Shown here: one piece after another, positions 33,666-45,800 of the stretch
Layout: each line of letters starts with the position of its first letter
Position numbering within the stretch: the first letter of the stretch is position 1
Assembly: GCF_016641735.1 (NCBI RefSeq)
Contig: NZ_JAEDAO010000001.1
Span: 2,542,001-2,606,000, forward strand
Source of the DNA: Ramlibacter algicola
GTDB taxonomy: Bacteria > Pseudomonadota > Gammaproteobacteria > Burkholderiales > Burkholderiaceae_C
DNA length: 64,000 nt
Reading direction: 5' to 3'
Made by a program: the position numbers and the translations under genes
The notes under the pieces: generated by a model
The model's database searches: none
Told to the model about the DNA's origin: nothing
The model's input: only the letters and a program-made list of their open reading frames with translations

Positions 33666-34190
33666 ATGAGCTTCCAGGCCGCCGAGCTCGAGATGCAGAT
33701 CCCGCAATTGCGCCGCTATGCACGCGCGCTGACGGGTGACGCGTGGGCGGCCGACGACCTGGTGCAGGACACGCTGGAACGCGCTTGCGACCGCTGGGCG
33801 CTCTGGAAGGCCGGCACCGACCTGCGCGCGTGGCTGTTCACGCTGATGCACAACCTGTTCATCGACGGCGCCCGGCGCGCCGTGCGCCAGCAGGCTTCGC
33901 ACCGCGTGGACATCGACGACGTCGCGCAGGAACTGGTCGCGCCCCCGAGCGCGACCGACCGGGTGCTGGACCTGCAGCGCTGCCTGCTGCGGCTGCCGGA
34001 GGAACAGCGGGAAGTGCTGCTGCTCGTGGGCGTGCAGGACCTCAGCTACGAGCAGGTGGCCCGCATCACGGGCACGCCGGTGGGCACCGTGATGTCGCGC
34101 CTGTCCCGTGCGCGCGCGCGCCTGCGCGACCTGATGGAAGGCGCACCGCCACCGGCCTCGTCGGTGGTGCCGCTCAAGCGCCTCAAGTGA
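33666..34190 (+). CDS. ECF RNA polymerase sigma factor
   Basis: Protein of 174 residues with regions 2 and 4 only. Region 2 is YARALTGDAWAADDLVQDTLERA through WLFTLMHNLFID; region 4 is LRLPEEQREVLLLVGVQDLSYEQVARI and TGTPVGTVMSRLSRARARLR, containing the -35-recognition helix. It is followed 5 bp later by a membrane anti-sigma factor, so its activity should be held by that partner until a signal releases it. The signal is unknown. Confidence 0.92.
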   Translation: MSFQAAELEMQIPQLRRYARALTGDAWAADDLVQDTLERACDRWALWKAGTDLRAWLFTLMHNLFIDGARRAVRQQASHRVDIDDVAQELVAPPSATDRVLDLQRCLLRLPEEQREVLLLVGVQDLSYEQVARITGTPVGTVMSRLSRARARLRDLMEGAPPPASSVVPLKRLK

Positions 34191-34195
34191 GAACC

Positions 34196-35005
34196 ATGAG
34201 ACCCACGGACCCGACCCGCTCCACCGCCGAAGACGAGCTGCACGCGCTCGTCGACGGACGCCTGCCCGCTGCCGAGCGCGAGGCGGTGCGGGCGCGCCTG
34301 GCCGCCGAACCCGCCACCGCGGCGACGCTACAGGCCTGGGAGGAGCAGCGCGCAGTCCTGCAGCGGCTGCACGAGGACGTGCTTCGCGAACCGGTGCCGC
34401 CAGCCTTGTTGCAGGCGACCCGGCAGGTCGGTGGCGCGCGCGCGCGCATCGACCGCTGGCAGCGCTGGGGCGGCCTGGCCGCCTCCGTCGGCATCGCCTT
34501 CGCGGTCGGCTGGCTGGCGCATGCGCAGTGGCAAGCCCTGCCCGCAGGGGCGAACGTCGCGAAGGCCCGTGCGGGCGCGGAATTCGGCCGGCAGGCGGTG
34601 ATCGCGCACGTCGTCTACGCGCCGGAAGTGCGCCACCCGGTCGAAGTCGAGGCCGCGCAGCAGCAGCACCTGGTGCAATGGCTGTCCAAGCGCCTGGGCC
34701 GGCCACTGAAGCTGCCGGACCTGGCCGCGCAGGGCTACGAACTCGTGGGCGGCCGCCTGCTGCCCGGCGACCAGGGCGCGCGCGCGCAGTTCATGTACCA
34801 GAACGCCCGCGGCGAGCGCGTCACGCTGTACGTCGGCGCGCTCGATGCGGCGAAGACCAGCGGCGAGACCGCGTTCCGCTTCACGTCCGAGGACGGCGCG
34901 TCCAGCTTCTACTGGACCGACCAGGGCTTCGGCTACGCGCTGGCCGGCAAGCTGCCGCGGCCCGACTTGCTCGGGCTCGCGGAAGCCGTCTACAAGCAGC
35001 TCTAG
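34196..35005 (+). CDS. membrane anti-sigma factor
   Basis: Protein of 269 residues. The N-terminal cytoplasmic part (about 1-80) has the anti-sigma pattern EDELHALVDGRLPAAEREAV seen in RsiW-like regulators. One transmembrane helix is near 90-108 (GGLAASVGIAFAVGWLAHAQW). The periplasmic part (110-269) includes GYELVGGRLLPG and a beta-rich domain that ends near SSFYWTDQGFGYALAG. No zinc-binding HxxxCxxC is present, so it is not a ZAS-type anti-sigma. It is coupled to the ECF gene and ends in a CTAG shared with the convergent hydratase. Confidence 0.85.
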   Translation: MRPTDPTRSTAEDELHALVDGRLPAAEREAVRARLAAEPATAATLQAWEEQRAVLQRLHEDVLREPVPPALLQATRQVGGARARIDRWQRWGGLAASVGIAFAVGWLAHAQWQALPAGANVAKARAGAEFGRQAVIAHVVYAPEVRHPVEVEAAQQQHLVQWLSKRLGRPLKLPDLAAQGYELVGGRLLPGDQGARAQFMYQNARGERVTLYVGALDAAKTSGETAFRFTSEDGASSFYWTDQGFGYALAGKLPRPDLLGLAEAVYKQL

Positions 35006-36096
35006 GCCGCCTCGAAGGCGGCGACGTCGCCGTCGCTCAGGTCGCGCAGCGGATGCGCGTGCATCGGCCACGGGCTGTCGAAGAACTTCGCGACGTCGCC
35101 GGGCGTGACGTCTTCGATGCGCGCCGGGTTCCAGCGCGGCGCGTGGTCCTTGTCGATGGCCAGGGCGCGGATGCCCTCCATTGTTTCGCTGGCAGTGCCC
35201 GGGCGCAGCTGGAAGCAATGCCGCACGATGTCGCGCTCCATGCGCAGGTCACCGGCCAGGTCCAGGCCGCGTGCACGGCGCAACTGCTCGAGCGTGACGT
35301 GCAGCATCAGCGGCGACCGCTTGCGCAGCATGCCTGCGGCATGCGCTGCCCACTCCCCGCCATCCGCTTCCAGCGCGTGCACCATCGCGGGCACGTCCGG
35401 CTCGCCGAAGAAGCGCTCGATGTCGTGCAGGCGCGGCGCCAGCTTGTTGTCCGCCGGCGCCAAGGTGTGCGCGGGCAGCGCGGAAGCGCCTTCCCTGGCC
35501 AGGCGGTCCCACAGCGCGGGCAGGTCCTTGGCCGGCACCAGCGCGTCGGCCAGGCGCGCCTGCAGGGCCTCGGCGGCGCCGATCGCCTCGCCGGTCAGTG
35601 CGAGGTATTCGCCGATGCGGCCCGGGCAGCGGCCCAGGAACCAGCCGCCGCCGACGTCGGGGAACAGGCCGATCGCCGTCTCGGGCATCGCCATCTTCGT
35701 GCGCTCGGTGACGATGCGGCAGCGCGCGCCTTGCGAGATCCCCATGCCGCCACCCATGACGACGCCGTCCATGAACGCGACGTAGGGCTTCGGGTAGAAG
35801 TGGATCAGGTGGTTGAGGGTGTATTCCTCGGTGAAGAAGTCCTCCAGCCGCGCGTCGCCCGCGAGCACGGCCTGGTGGAAGAAGCGGATGTCGCCGCCCG
35901 CGCACAGCGCGCCGAACGGGCCTTCCTTGCCCGTGCCGCGCAGCAGCACCAGTTCGATTGCCGGGTCGTCGCGCCACGCCAGCAGCGCGGACGCCAGCTC
36001 CCGGATCATCCCCAGCGACAGCGCGTTCAGCGCCCGCGGCCGGTTCAACGTGATGCAGCCCGCCTTACCGACGACTTCGGCCAGCACTTCCCTCAT
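35002..36096 (-). CDS. enoyl-CoA hydratase/isomerase family, 3-hydroxyisobutyryl-CoA hydrolase-like
   Basis: Protein of 364 residues, the length of HIBYL-CoA hydrolases rather than the ~260 of crotonases. Crotonase elements are LNRPRALNAL, the oxyanion hole region CAGGDIR, and VAFMDGVVMGGGMGIS. MPETAIGLFPDVGG carries the acidic residues used by HIBYL-CoA hydrolase. It would act in valine breakdown. The gene stands alone on this strand, 59 bp before the EamA transporter stop; no other valine-pathway gene is nearby. Confidence 0.85.
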   Translation of the reverse strand: MREVLAEVVGKAGCITLNRPRALNALSLGMIRELASALLAWRDDPAIELVLLRGTGKEGPFGALCAGGDIRFFHQAVLAGDARLEDFFTEEYTLNHLIHFYPKPYVAFMDGVVMGGGMGISQGARCRIVTERTKMAMPETAIGLFPDVGGGWFLGRCPGRIGEYLALTGEAIGAAEALQARLADALVPAKDLPALWDRLAREGASALPAHTLAPADNKLAPRLHDIERFFGEPDVPAMVHALEADGGEWAAHAAGMLRKRSPLMLHVTLEQLRRARGLDLAGDLRMERDIVRHCFQLRPGTASETMEGIRALAIDKDHAPRWNPARIEDVTPGDVAKFFDSPWPMHAHPLRDLSDGDVAAFEAA

Positions 36097-36155
36097 TCAG
36101 TCAACCTCCGCGCTACGCGCTGCGGTGGAATGAGCCTTCGGAGCGGCCGGGCGGC

Positions 36156-37028
36156 TCATGCCCTTGCTCTCCATCCCACCAGTTCGTTCATCACCAGGGC
36201 ACCGATCACCAGTGCCCCACCCGCCAGCACCGCCGGCGTGGGCGCCTCGTTGGCGCCGACCCAGGCCAGCAGGATGCCGAAGACCACTTCCAGGAGCGCC
36301 AGCAGCGCGATTTCCGGCGCCTTCAGCACGCGCGCGCAGAGCACCGACAGGGCGCAGGGAATCGCCAGTTGCACCAGGCCCAGCAGCGCGAGCAGCCCGA
36401 TGTCGTGCCACGACGCCGCGAACGGCGTCGCCAGCGGCAGCGTGACCGCCGACGAGATGGCCGCACCCACCAGCACGGCGGGCACCAGGTCCACGTCCTC
36501 GCCGCGCGTATGACCGCGCTGCGTCAGCGTCCAGTTCACCGCGCCGGCCAGCGGCACGCACAGGGCCACCAGGGTGCCCGCGAGCTGGCCGGCGGACACC
36601 TGGGAGCCGTACATCCACGCGATGCCCGCCCCGGCCACCACGATGGCGGCCCAGGTGCGTGCCGGGATGCGGTGGCCGATCACGGCCCATGCGACGAGCG
36701 CGGTGAGGAAGGGTCCGACCGCCATCGTCACCAGCACGTTGGCCACCGACGTGAGCGTCAGCGCCACCATGAAGGCGGTGAACATCACGCTCCAGCACAG
36801 GCCGGAGAGCCACAGCGCGCCGTGGGCGCGGCGCAGCTTGCCGAACACCACGCGGCCCTGGAAGAACGGCAGGATCACCAGCAGCGACAGCACCGTGAAG
36901 AAGCTGCGCCAGAAGGTGACCTCGAAGCTGCGCGCCTGCTCCAGGTGGCGCGTGACGACGCCGGCGATGGACCACATCAGGGTCACCGCCACCATCAGCA
37001 CGACGGCCTGCGGGTGCGTCAGCCGCAT
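36156..37028 (-). CDS. DMT superfamily transporter (EamA)
   Basis: Protein of 290 residues with ten hydrophobic segments arranged as two EamA repeats (each of five helices), typical of drug/metabolite exporters. The N-terminal repeat begins TLMWSIAGVVTRHL and the second has NWTLTQRGHTRGED in its central loop. The substrate cannot be inferred. It starts 7 bp after the typA stop on the same strand, so it may be expressed from the rimP operon by read-through. Confidence 0.88.
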   Translation of the reverse strand: MRLTHPQAVVLMVAVTLMWSIAGVVTRHLEQARSFEVTFWRSFFTVLSLLVILPFFQGRVVFGKLRRAHGALWLSGLCWSVMFTAFMVALTLTSVANVLVTMAVGPFLTALVAWAVIGHRIPARTWAAIVVAGAGIAWMYGSQVSAGQLAGTLVALCVPLAGAVNWTLTQRGHTRGEDVDLVPAVLVGAAISSAVTLPLATPFAASWHDIGLLALLGLVQLAIPCALSVLCARVLKAPEIALLALLEVVFGILLAWVGANEAPTPAVLAGGALVIGALVMNELVGWRARA

Positions 37029-37035
37029 CGCGCGA

Positions 37036-38867
<1,832 letters not shown>

Positions 38868-38871
<4 letters not shown>

Positions 38872-39833
38872 TCTGTGTGGGTCGCGGTTCGCGACTGCAG
38901 GATCTGCTGGATTTCGATGGGGCTCAGCAGACGCCCCGGGATCAGTTCGCCGGCCTTGACGTGGGCGGTGCCCAGCAGGGCCGGCGGTTCGGCGCCGAAG
39001 ACGGCGACGGACTGCGCGTCGGGCCAGGGGCCACGGCGGCGCAGGCCGGACAGGAAGCGGCCGGCTTCGTCGGCCGCCAGCGTGATGGCGGTGTGCCCGC
39101 CGAGCAGCGCCTCGGGCATCAGCAGCGCGGCTTCGCGCTGCGGTTCGGTCATCGCCTGGAGGCTCTCGAGGTCCACGCACTCGGCGACGTGGAACGGACC
39201 GGTCGCCACGCGGCGCAGCGACGCGAGATGCGCGCCGCAGCCGATCGCGCGGCCGATGTCCTCGCCCAGCGTGCGGATGTAGGTGCCCTTGCTCACGCGC
39301 GCGCGGATGCGCAGCGCGGGGCGGCCTTCATGCTCGACGCTGGCGAGTTCCAGGGCATGCACGGTGATGTCGCGCTCCTCGCGCTCCACCACTTCGCCGG
39401 CCCGGGCGTATTCGTACAGCGGCTTGCCGTCCTTCTTCAGCGCGCTGTGCATCGGCGGCAGCTGGCGCAGCCGGCCGGTGAACAGGTGCTGCAGCTTGGC
39501 GATGTCCTCCGCGCCCAGCGACGGCGCCGGGCGCTCGGCCGTCACCGCGCCTTCGGCGTCACCGGTGCTGGTCTCGATGCCGAGCACCGCGACGGCTTCG
39601 TAGGTCTTGTCGGCATCCAGGTGCAGCTGGCTGAACTTGGTCGCGGCGCCGAAGCACAGCGGCAGCACGCCGGTGGCCAGCGGGTCGAGCGTGCCGGTGT
39701 GGCCGGCCTTCTCGGCGCGCAGCAGCCACTTGGCCTTCTGCAAGGCGTCATTGCTCGACAGGCCGCGCGGCTTGTCCAGCAACAGCACCCCATGCACGGG
39801 GCGCCGCTGCACCCTCGTGCGTGGCGCGTGCAT
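38868..39833 (-). CDS. truB: tRNA pseudouridine(55) synthase
   Basis: Protein of 321 residues. [18 protein letters not shown] near residue 13 and the catalytic aspartate motif [19 protein letters not shown] near 46 are diagnostic. A C-terminal PUA-like domain is present. It makes psi55 in the T-loop of tRNAs and acts as an RNA chaperone. It starts 2 bp after rbfA and overlaps typA by 4 bp, so it is part of the rimP-nusA-infB operon. Confidence 0.96.
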
Positions 39834-39835
39834 GC

Positions 39836-40201
39836 TCAGTCGTCCTTGGCGCGGGAGGAGACGGCGCGGGCGATGAGCGCGTTCATGTCGGCGGCGCGCT
39901 CGGTCGTACGGTCGAAGTGGAAGTGCAGCGTCGGCACCGTGTGGATGTGCAGTCGCTTGAACAGGCCGCTGCGCAGGAAGCCGGCCGCGTGGTTGAGGGC
40001 ATCCTCGCATTCCTGCGGGTCGCCCACGAGCACGCTGAACCAGACCTTCGCGTGGGCGTAGTCCGGCGTGACGTCCACCGCGCTGAGCGTGACCATGCCC
40101 AGGCGCGGGTCCTTCACCTCGCGCACCAGCTCCGCCAGGTCGCGCTGGATCTGGTCGGCGATCTGGTGGCCGCGGTTGGGTTTGGTCTGCTTCTTGGGCA
40201 T
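39836..40201 (-). CDS. rbfA: ribosome-binding factor A
   Basis: Protein of 121 residues with the KH-like RbfA fold: [16 protein letters not shown] start ([15 protein letters not shown]), [22 protein letters not shown], and [15 protein letters not shown]. It acts in 16S rRNA 5'-end maturation and 30S cold adaptation. The ATG giving [11 protein letters not shown] is preferred to an ATG 13 codons upstream because the extra residues are not family-like. It follows infB by 70 bp. Confidence 0.95.
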   Translation of the reverse strand: MPKKQTKPNRGHQIADQIQRDLAELVREVKDPRLGMVTLSAVDVTPDYAHAKVWFSVLVGDPQECEDALNHAAGFLRSGLFKRLHIHTVPTLHFHFDRTTERAADMNALIARAVSSRAKDD

Positions 40202-40271
40202 GGCAATCGGGACGGGGCCGGGAACGCAAGGGGCGCGCAACCTTGGCGCCCCTTGCGTCCGGCCGTCCGGC

Positions 40272-43118
40272 TTACAGCGTCCGGGCGACTTCCTTGATCT
40301 CGAAGAACTCGAGCATGTCGCCTTCCTTGATGTCGTTGTAGTTCTTCAGCTTGATGCCGCACTCGAAGCCTTCCTTGACTTCGCGCACGTCGTCCTTCAT
40401 CCGCTTCAACGACTCCAGCTCGCCGGTGTAGATCACCACGTTGTCGCGCAGCAGGCGGAAGTGCGCCGCCCGCGTGACGATGCCCGAGGTGACGTAGCAG
40501 CCGGCCACGGTGCCGATCTTCGACGCCACGAACACGGTGCGGATCTCGGCGCCGCCGATGACCTCTTCGCGCTTCTCCGGCGCCAGCATCCCCGACATCG
40601 CCGCCTTCACGTCGTCCACGGCGTCGTAGATGATGTTGTAGTAGCGGATGTCGATGCCGTTGCCTTCGGCCGTCTTGCGCGCGCCGGAATCGGCCCGCGT
40701 GTTGAAGCCGATGATCACGGCCTTGGACGCGATCGCCAGGTTGACGTCGGACTCGCTGATGCCGCCGACACCGGCGAACACCAGCTGGACCTTGATCTCC
40801 TCGGTCGACAGCTTGGCCAGCGACTGCGCCAGCGCTTCCTGCGAGCCCTGCACGTCCGCCTTGATGATGATCGGCAGGCTCTTCACCTCGCCGGCGGTCA
40901 TCTCGGTGAACATGTTCTCCAGCTTCGCGGCCTGCTGCTTGGCGAGCTTGGTGTTGCGGAACTTGCCCGCGCGGTAGGTCGCGATCTCGCGCGCCCGGCG
41001 CTCGTCGCTCAGCACCATGAACTCGTCGCCGGCCTGCGGCACTTCGGTCAGGCCCTGGATCTCCACCGGGATCGACGGGCCGGCCGACTTGATGGTGCGG
41101 CCGTCCTCGTCCAGCATCGCGCGGACGCGGCCGAAGGTCTGGCCGGCCAGCACGACGTCGCCCACCTTCAGCGTGCCCGACTGGACCAGCACCGTGGCCA
41201 CCGGGCCGCGGCCCTTGTCCAGCTGCGCCTCGACGACCAGGCCCTTGGCGGCGGCATCCACCGGCGCCTTCAGTTCCAGCACTTCGGCCTGCAGCAGCAC
41301 CTGCTCGAGCAGGTTGTCGATGCCTTCGCCGGTCAGGGCGGAGACGTTGACGAACGGCGAATCGCCGCCGTATTCCTCGGGAACGACTTCCTCGGTCACG
41401 AGTTCCTGCTTGACGCGGTCCGGGTTCGCACCCGGCTTGTCGATCTTGTTCACGGCCACCACGACCGGCACCTTGGCGGCCTTGGCGTGCTTGATCGCCT
41501 CGCGCGTCTGCGGCATGACACCGTCGTCGGCGGCGACGACCAGGATCACGATGTCCGTCGCCTGCGCTCCGCGGGCACGCATGGCGGTGAACGCCTCGTG
41601 ACCCGGGGTGTCCAGGAACGTGATCGTGCCGCGCGGCGTGTCGACGTGGTAGGCGCCGATGTGCTGCGTGATGCCGCCGGCTTCGCCCGCGGCGACCTTG
41701 GCGCGGCGGATGTAGTCCAGCAGCGAGGTCTTGCCGTGGTCGACGTGGCCCATGACCGTGACGACCGGGGCGCGCCCGATCGATTCGGCATTGGCCTGCG
41801 ACTGCTCTTCCTCGGTGAAGGCTTCCGGGTCGTCCAGCGCGGCGGTGACCGCCTTGTGGCCCATCTCCTCCACGATGATCATCGCGGTGTCCTGGTCCAG
41901 CGGCTGGTTGATGGTGACCATCTGGCCCATCTTCATCAGCGTCTTGATCACCTCGGACGCCTTGATCGCCATCTTGTGGGCGAGCTCGGCGACCGTGATG
42001 GTCTCGGGCACGTGCACCTCGAGGACGCGCTGCTCCTGCGGTTCCTGGTTGCGCGAATCGTCCCGATGGTCGCGGTCGTTGCCGCGGCGGCCGCGCGGGC
42101 CCCCGCGCCAGTTGTTGCGGCCCACGCCGCCGGAAGCGTCGCCGCGCGTCGGCAGCGGCTTCTTCTTGGACGGGTCCGCGGCCCAGCTGGAGGACAGCTT
42201 GGCGGACTTGACTTCCTTGTTGCCGCCAGGCGCGGCAGGCGCGCCCGGACCCGTGCGGGCCGGCATGGCGGGCTTGTGCAGCGTGCCCTTGGCGGCCACG
42301 CGCGCTTCGCCGGGCTTGGCGACGGGCTTGGGTTCCTCGGGCTTCTTGGCGACCAGCACCTTCTTGGGCGCGGCCATCATGGCGCGGATGGCCTCGGCCT
42401 CGGCCAGCGCCTTGCGGCGGCGGTCCTCGAGGTCCTTGGCGCGCGCGGCTTCCTCGTCGGCGCGGGCCTTCGACGCCGCGTCCGCGGCAGCGCGGGCTTC
42501 GGCGGCGGCGGCGGCGCGCGCGGCGGCAGCAGCCGCTGCATCCGCACTCGCGTCGACCTGCGCCTGCGTCACGGCCTGCTTCTTGGCTTGCTCGTTGGCG
42601 GCGTAGGCAGCGGCGCGCTCCTCGGCCTCGCGCTCGCGGCGTTCCTGCTCCTCGCGCTCGGCGCGCTTGGCGGCCAGGTCTTCCTCCTGGCGGCGGATCA
42701 GCTCGGCCTGGCGGCGCGCCTCTTCCTCGCGGCGGGCGAGTTCGGCATCGTCCACGTGCGGCGCGGCATCGCGGGCCTCGGGCTCGGGCGCCTCGACGAC
42801 CGCCGTGTCGCCGCCTTCGTCACGCTTGACGAAGGTGCGCTTCTTGCGGACCTCGACCTGGATGGTGCGGGCCTTGCCGCTCGCATCGGCCTGCTTGATC
42901 TCGCTGGTCGACTTCTTGACCAGGGTGATCTTCTTGCGCTCGGGCGAGGCGGTGCCGTGCGAGGCCTTCAGGTAGCCCAGCAGCTTCTGCTTGTCCCCCT
43001 CGGACAGCGCATCGGTCGGCGCGGACTTGGCCACGCCGGCGCTGCGCAGCTGCTCAAGCAGCGTGTCGGGGGATTTCTTGAGTTCGTTCGCGAACTCGGC
43101 AACGGTGGTACTCGACAT
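40272..43118 (-). CDS. infB: translation initiation factor IF-2
   Basis: Protein of 948 residues. Two IF2_N-type modules are at the N-terminus ([22 protein letters not shown]). A long charged Ala/Glu/Arg coiled-coil region covers about 130-290 with an Arg/Gly-rich patch ([15 protein letters not shown]) near 340-360. The G domain has GHVDHGKTS near 457, DTPGHEAF near 503 and NKIDKPGA near 557. The C-terminal C2 domain ends EIKEVARTL. It places fMet-tRNA on the 30S subunit. The long N-terminus is normal for Burkholderiales. It starts 18 bp after the nusA stop. Confidence 0.97.
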   Translation of the reverse strand: MSSTTVAEFANELKKSPDTLLEQLRSAGVAKSAPTDALSEGDKQKLLGYLKASHGTASPERKKITLVKKSTSEIKQADASGKARTIQVEVRKKRTFVKRDEGGDTAVVEAPEPEARDAAPHVDDAELARREEEARRQAELIRRQEEDLAAKRAEREEQERREREAEERAAAYAANEQAKKQAVTQAQVDASADAAAAAAARAAAAAEARAAADAASKARADEEAARAKDLEDRRRKALAEAEAIRAMMAAPKKVLVAKKPEEPKPVAKPGEARVAAKGTLHKPAMPARTGPGAPAAPGGNKEVKSAKLSSSWAADPSKKKPLPTRGDASGGVGRNNWRGGPRGRRGNDRDHRDDSRNQEPQEQRVLEVHVPETITVAELAHKMAIKASEVIKTLMKMGQMVTINQPLDQDTAMIIVEEMGHKAVTAALDDPEAFTEEEQSQANAESIGRAPVVTVMGHVDHGKTSLLDYIRRAKVAAGEAGGITQHIGAYHVDTPRGTITFLDTPGHEAFTAMRARGAQATDIVILVVAADDGVMPQTREAIKHAKAAKVPVVVAVNKIDKPGANPDRVKQELVTEEVVPEEYGGDSPFVNVSALTGEGIDNLLEQVLLQAEVLELKAPVDAAAKGLVVEAQLDKGRGPVATVLVQSGTLKVGDVVLAGQTFGRVRAMLDEDGRTIKSAGPSIPVEIQGLTEVPQAGDEFMVLSDERRAREIATYRAGKFRNTKLAKQQAAKLENMFTEMTAGEVKSLPIIIKADVQGSQEALAQSLAKLSTEEIKVQLVFAGVGGISESDVNLAIASKAVIIGFNTRADSGARKTAEGNGIDIRYYNIIYDAVDDVKAAMSGMLAPEKREEVIGGAEIRTVFVASKIGTVAGCYVTSGIVTRAAHFRLLRDNVVIYTGELESLKRMKDDVREVKEGFECGIKLKNYNDIKEGDMLEFFEIKEVARTL

Positions 43119-43136
43119 AGGTATTGGGTCCCTCCA

Positions 43137-44633
43137 TCACGACACGCTGGCAGCCGCACCGGCAAACCAGTGCTCGCGCGCCTTCAGGATCAGGGCTCGG
43201 GCTTCGTCTTCGGACTGGCCCGTGATCTCGGTCAATTCATCGACGGCCAGGTCAGCCAGGTCGTCGCGGGTGTTCACGCCGTTCTCGGCGAGCTTGGCAA
43301 TCATCTCGGGCGACACGCCGTCGAGGTCGCGCAGGTTCTGCGACACCTCCTCGACGCTCTCCTCGCGCGCGATCTCCATCGTCAGCAGGGCGTCCTTGGC
43401 GCGGGCGCGCAGCTCGTTGACGGTGTCCTCGTCGAAGGATTCGATCTCCAGCATCTCCTGGATCGGCACGTAGGCCACTTCCTCGAGGCTGGTGAAGCCC
43501 TCGGAGATCAGGATGTCGGCGATCTCCTCGTCGACGTCCAGCTTCTCCATGAACAGCGAGCGGATCGTGCCCTGCTCCTCGGCCTGCTTCTGCGCAGACT
43601 CGTTGGCGTCCATGATGTTGATCTTCCAGCCGGTCAGCTCGGAAGCCAGGCGCACGTTCTGGCCGCCACGGCCGATGGCGATGGCGAGGTTCTCCTCGTC
43701 GACCACCACGTCCATCGCATGCTTCTCCTCGTCGACGACGATGGAGGACACGTTGGCGGGCGCCAGGGCGCCGATCACGAATTGGGCCGGGTCCTCGGAC
43801 CACAGGACGATGTCGACGCGCTCGCCGGCCAGCTCGTTGGTCACGGCGTTGACGCGCGAACCGCGCACGCCGACGCAGGTGCCGATCGGGTCGACGCGCT
43901 TGTCGTGCGACAGCACGGCGATCTTGGCGCGGCTGCCGGGGTCGCGGGCGCAGCTCTTGATCTCCAGCAGGCCCTGCTCGATCTCGGGCACTTCCTGGCG
44001 GAACAGCTCGATCATGAATTCGGGCGCCGAGCGCGACAGGATGATGGGCGCGCCGCGCAGCGTCAGGTCCACCTCCATGATCATGGCCCGCACTCGGTCG
44101 CCGTTGCGCAGGTTCTCCTTGGGGATCATCTCGCCGCGGCGCAGGCGCCCTTCGACGCGGCCGCTCTCGACGATGATGTCGCCCTTGTCCATGCGCTTGA
44201 CGGTGCCCACGAAGATCTTGTCGCCGCGCGACATGAAGTCGTTCAGCAGCATCTCGCGCTCGGCGTCGCGGATCTTCTGCAGGATCACCTGCTTGGCGGC
44301 CATCGCGCCGATGCGGCCGATCGGCAGCGACTCGACCGGCTCCTCGATGTAGTCGCCTTCGTCGACGTCGCTCACGCGGTCGCGGGCGTCCATCAGCAGT
44401 TCCTCGGCATCCGGGTTCTGCAGGCCCTGCGCATCGGGCACGACCAGCCAGCGGCGGAACGTCTCGTAGTCGCCGGAGTCGCGGTCGATCGCCACGCGGA
44501 TGTCGACTTCGCCTTCGTACAGCTTCTTGGTGGCCTGGGCCAGGGCGGACTCCACCGCGCCGAACACGACGTCCCGCTCGACGTTCTTCTCGCGCGAAAT
44601 CGCCTCGACCAGCATCAACAATTCGCGATTCAT
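43137..44633 (-). CDS. nusA: transcription termination/antitermination factor NusA
   Basis: Protein of 498 residues. An N-terminal RNAP-binding domain ([21 protein letters not shown]) is followed by S1 ([20 protein letters not shown], about 135-200) and two KH domains with [28 protein letters not shown] and [13 protein letters not shown]. Two C-terminal acidic helix-hairpin-helix repeats (about 365-490) close the protein, as in proteobacterial NusA. It controls pausing and termination. In enterobacteria NusA feeds back on its own operon leader; a hairpin-U-tract in this leader (45283-45309) makes that plausible here. Confidence 0.97.
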   Translation of the reverse strand: MNRELLMLVEAISREKNVERDVVFGAVESALAQATKKLYEGEVDIRVAIDRDSGDYETFRRWLVVPDAQGLQNPDAEELLMDARDRVSDVDEGDYIEEPVESLPIGRIGAMAAKQVILQKIRDAEREMLLNDFMSRGDKIFVGTVKRMDKGDIIVESGRVEGRLRRGEMIPKENLRNGDRVRAMIMEVDLTLRGAPIILSRSAPEFMIELFRQEVPEIEQGLLEIKSCARDPGSRAKIAVLSHDKRVDPIGTCVGVRGSRVNAVTNELAGERVDIVLWSEDPAQFVIGALAPANVSSIVVDEEKHAMDVVVDEENLAIAIGRGGQNVRLASELTGWKINIMDANESAQKQAEEQGTIRSLFMEKLDVDEEIADILISEGFTSLEEVAYVPIQEMLEIESFDEDTVNELRARAKDALLTMEIAREESVEEVSQNLRDLDGVSPEMIAKLAENGVNTRDDLADLAVDELTEITGQSEDEARALILKAREHWFAGAAASVS

Positions 44634-44634
44634 G

Positions 44635-45198
44635 TCACGACTCTCCTGTCTGCCTGGGCCTGCGGCCCTTGAAATCCACCACCGGCGCCAACCGCGCCTC
44701 CCTCACTTCGTCCAGCGTGAAGCCCAGCACCTGCATCGGCGCGGGCTGCCGCTTGCGGCTCACGCGCTGCCCGGGCTTCGGCTCGGGCTCGTTCGACCAC
44801 TGCACCTGCCAGCCGGCCTCGCCGCGTACCAGCTGGCCGCGGAACCGCTTGCGGTTGGCCGCCACCTGGCCCGCGCCCGCCGCGCCCACCGGGGCCTTCA
44901 GCGTGACGTCCACCACTTCGCCGGCGAACCGCTCGAAGTCCTTCTCCGTGCGCAGCGGCCGGTCCAGGCCCGGCGACGACACCTCCAGCCGCTTGTAGTC
45001 GATGCCTTCGACTTCCAGCGCGAACTGCAGCTGCCGGCTCACCTTCTCGCAGTCCTCGACGTTCACGTACTGCTCCTGCCCCGGCGTCCAGGGCAGGTCG
45101 ATCGTCACGCGCAGCAAGCCGCCGGCGGAGCGTTCGATCTCCACCAGCTCATAGCCCAATCCGGTCACGGTCTGTTCGGCAAGGTCCTGCAGCGCCAC
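44635..45198 (-). CDS. rimP: ribosome maturation factor RimP
   Basis: Protein of 187 residues. [22 protein letters not shown] begins the N-terminal alpha/beta domain; [18 protein letters not shown] and the hallmark [18 protein letters not shown] follow, then an SH3-like C-terminal domain. It is needed for 30S assembly. The start chosen is GTG 45198, which aligns with the family start M-A-L-Q; a TTG three codons earlier is an alternative, and the open frame continues up to 45327 through the leader. The stop is 1 base before the nusA start. It is the first gene of the rimP-typA operon. Confidence 0.9.
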   Translation of the reverse strand: MALQDLAEQTVTGLGYELVEIERSAGGLLRVTIDLPWTPGQEQYVNVEDCEKVSRQLQFALEVEGIDYKRLEVSSPGLDRPLRTEKDFERFAGEVVDVTLKAPVGAAGAGQVAANRKRFRGQLVRGEAGWQVQWSNEPEPKPGQRVSRKRQPAPMQVLGFTLDEVREARLAPVVDFKGRRPRQTGES

Positions 45199-45282
45199 GG
45201 TCTCCAATCCAGCATCCGACCGGACCGGAGGGCGTGCTCCTGGGAGCCCCCGCTCGCGCCAGGCACGCTTCGGCGGCCGGGC

Positions 45283-45309
45283 AAAAAAAACGGGCGGTAG
45301 GTCCGCCCG
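45283..45309 (-). terminator. intrinsic terminator / possible attenuator before rimP
   Basis: On the minus strand CGGGCGG, loop ACCTA, CCGCCCG and then eight U form a strong intrinsic terminator. It lies 85 bp before the rimP start and downstream of a clear promoter (45330-45358), so it is inside the leader of the rimP operon as well as behind arfB. After the U-run GCCCGG could pair with the 5' arm CCGGGC, giving a mutually exclusive structure. Confidence 0.8.
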
Positions 45310-45329
45310 GTCTTGGTCGAGAAGCAAAG

Positions 45330-45358
45330 ATTGTACCGTGCGCGGCCTTTCCGTGCAA
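45330..45358 (-). promoter_or_regulatory. rimP: sigma-70 promoter of the rimP-nusA-infB operon
   Basis: Minus strand: -35 TTGCAC (45358-45353), a spacer of exactly 17 bp, -10 TACAAT (45335-45330). Expected start is near 45323, giving a ~125-base leader to rimP that includes the hairpin at 45283-45309. It lies in the 3' gap just after arfB (stop 45374). Confidence 0.7.
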
Positions 45359-45373
45359 GGCTTCAGGGCCTCT

Positions 45374-45793
45374 TCAAGCCATGGGATCGCCGCCCGAGCG
45401 CATGAGCTTGGTCGCCGAGCGGCGGCGCTTGTCGTCCAGCCTCTGCCGGCGTGCCGATGCGGGCGGCCGCGTCGCCTTGCGCAGGTGCGGTGGCTCGGCC
45501 ACGCTGTCCACCAGTTCCTGCAGGCGGTCCCAGGCCTCCGTGCGGTTCATGTCCTGCGAGCGGTGCGACTGGGCCTTGATCACCACCACGCCCGACCGCG
45601 TGATGCGATGGTCGCGCAGGGCGAGCAGCCGCGCCTTGTGGTCGTGGGACAGCGACGAGGCGCGCACGTCGTAGCGCAGGTGGACGGCGCTGGAGACCTT
45701 GTTGACGTTCTGCCCGCCCGCGCCCTGCGCGCGCATGGCCGTGACCTCGACCTCCTCCGGCGGGATCGCCGTCGTGCGGCCGCGCAACGCCAT
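45374..45793 (-). CDS. arfB: alternative ribosome-rescue factor ArfB (peptidyl-tRNA hydrolase)
   Basis: Protein of 139 residues with the release-factor GGQ motif at 26-28 (AGGQNVNKVSS) and a basic C-terminal tail (RRQRLDDKRRRSATKLMR) that sits in the mRNA channel of stalled ribosomes. It hydrolyses peptidyl-tRNA on non-stop complexes, a backup for tmRNA-SmpB. It is 7 bp after yejF, so it may ride on the transporter transcript. It ends before the rimP promoter. Confidence 0.93.
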   Translation of the reverse strand: MALRGRTTAIPPEEVEVTAMRAQGAGGQNVNKVSSAVHLRYDVRASSLSHDHKARLLALRDHRITRSGVVVIKAQSHRSQDMNRTEAWDRLQELVDSVAEPPHLRKATRPPASARRQRLDDKRRRSATKLMRSGGDPMA

Positions 45794-45800
45794 GGCTGGC

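Noticed and set aside
40068..44672. 1534-codon open frame on the plus strand across infB and nusA
   Set aside because: It is the antisense shadow of two certain genes in a GC-rich genome; the translation is His/Arg/Gly-rich without domain character.
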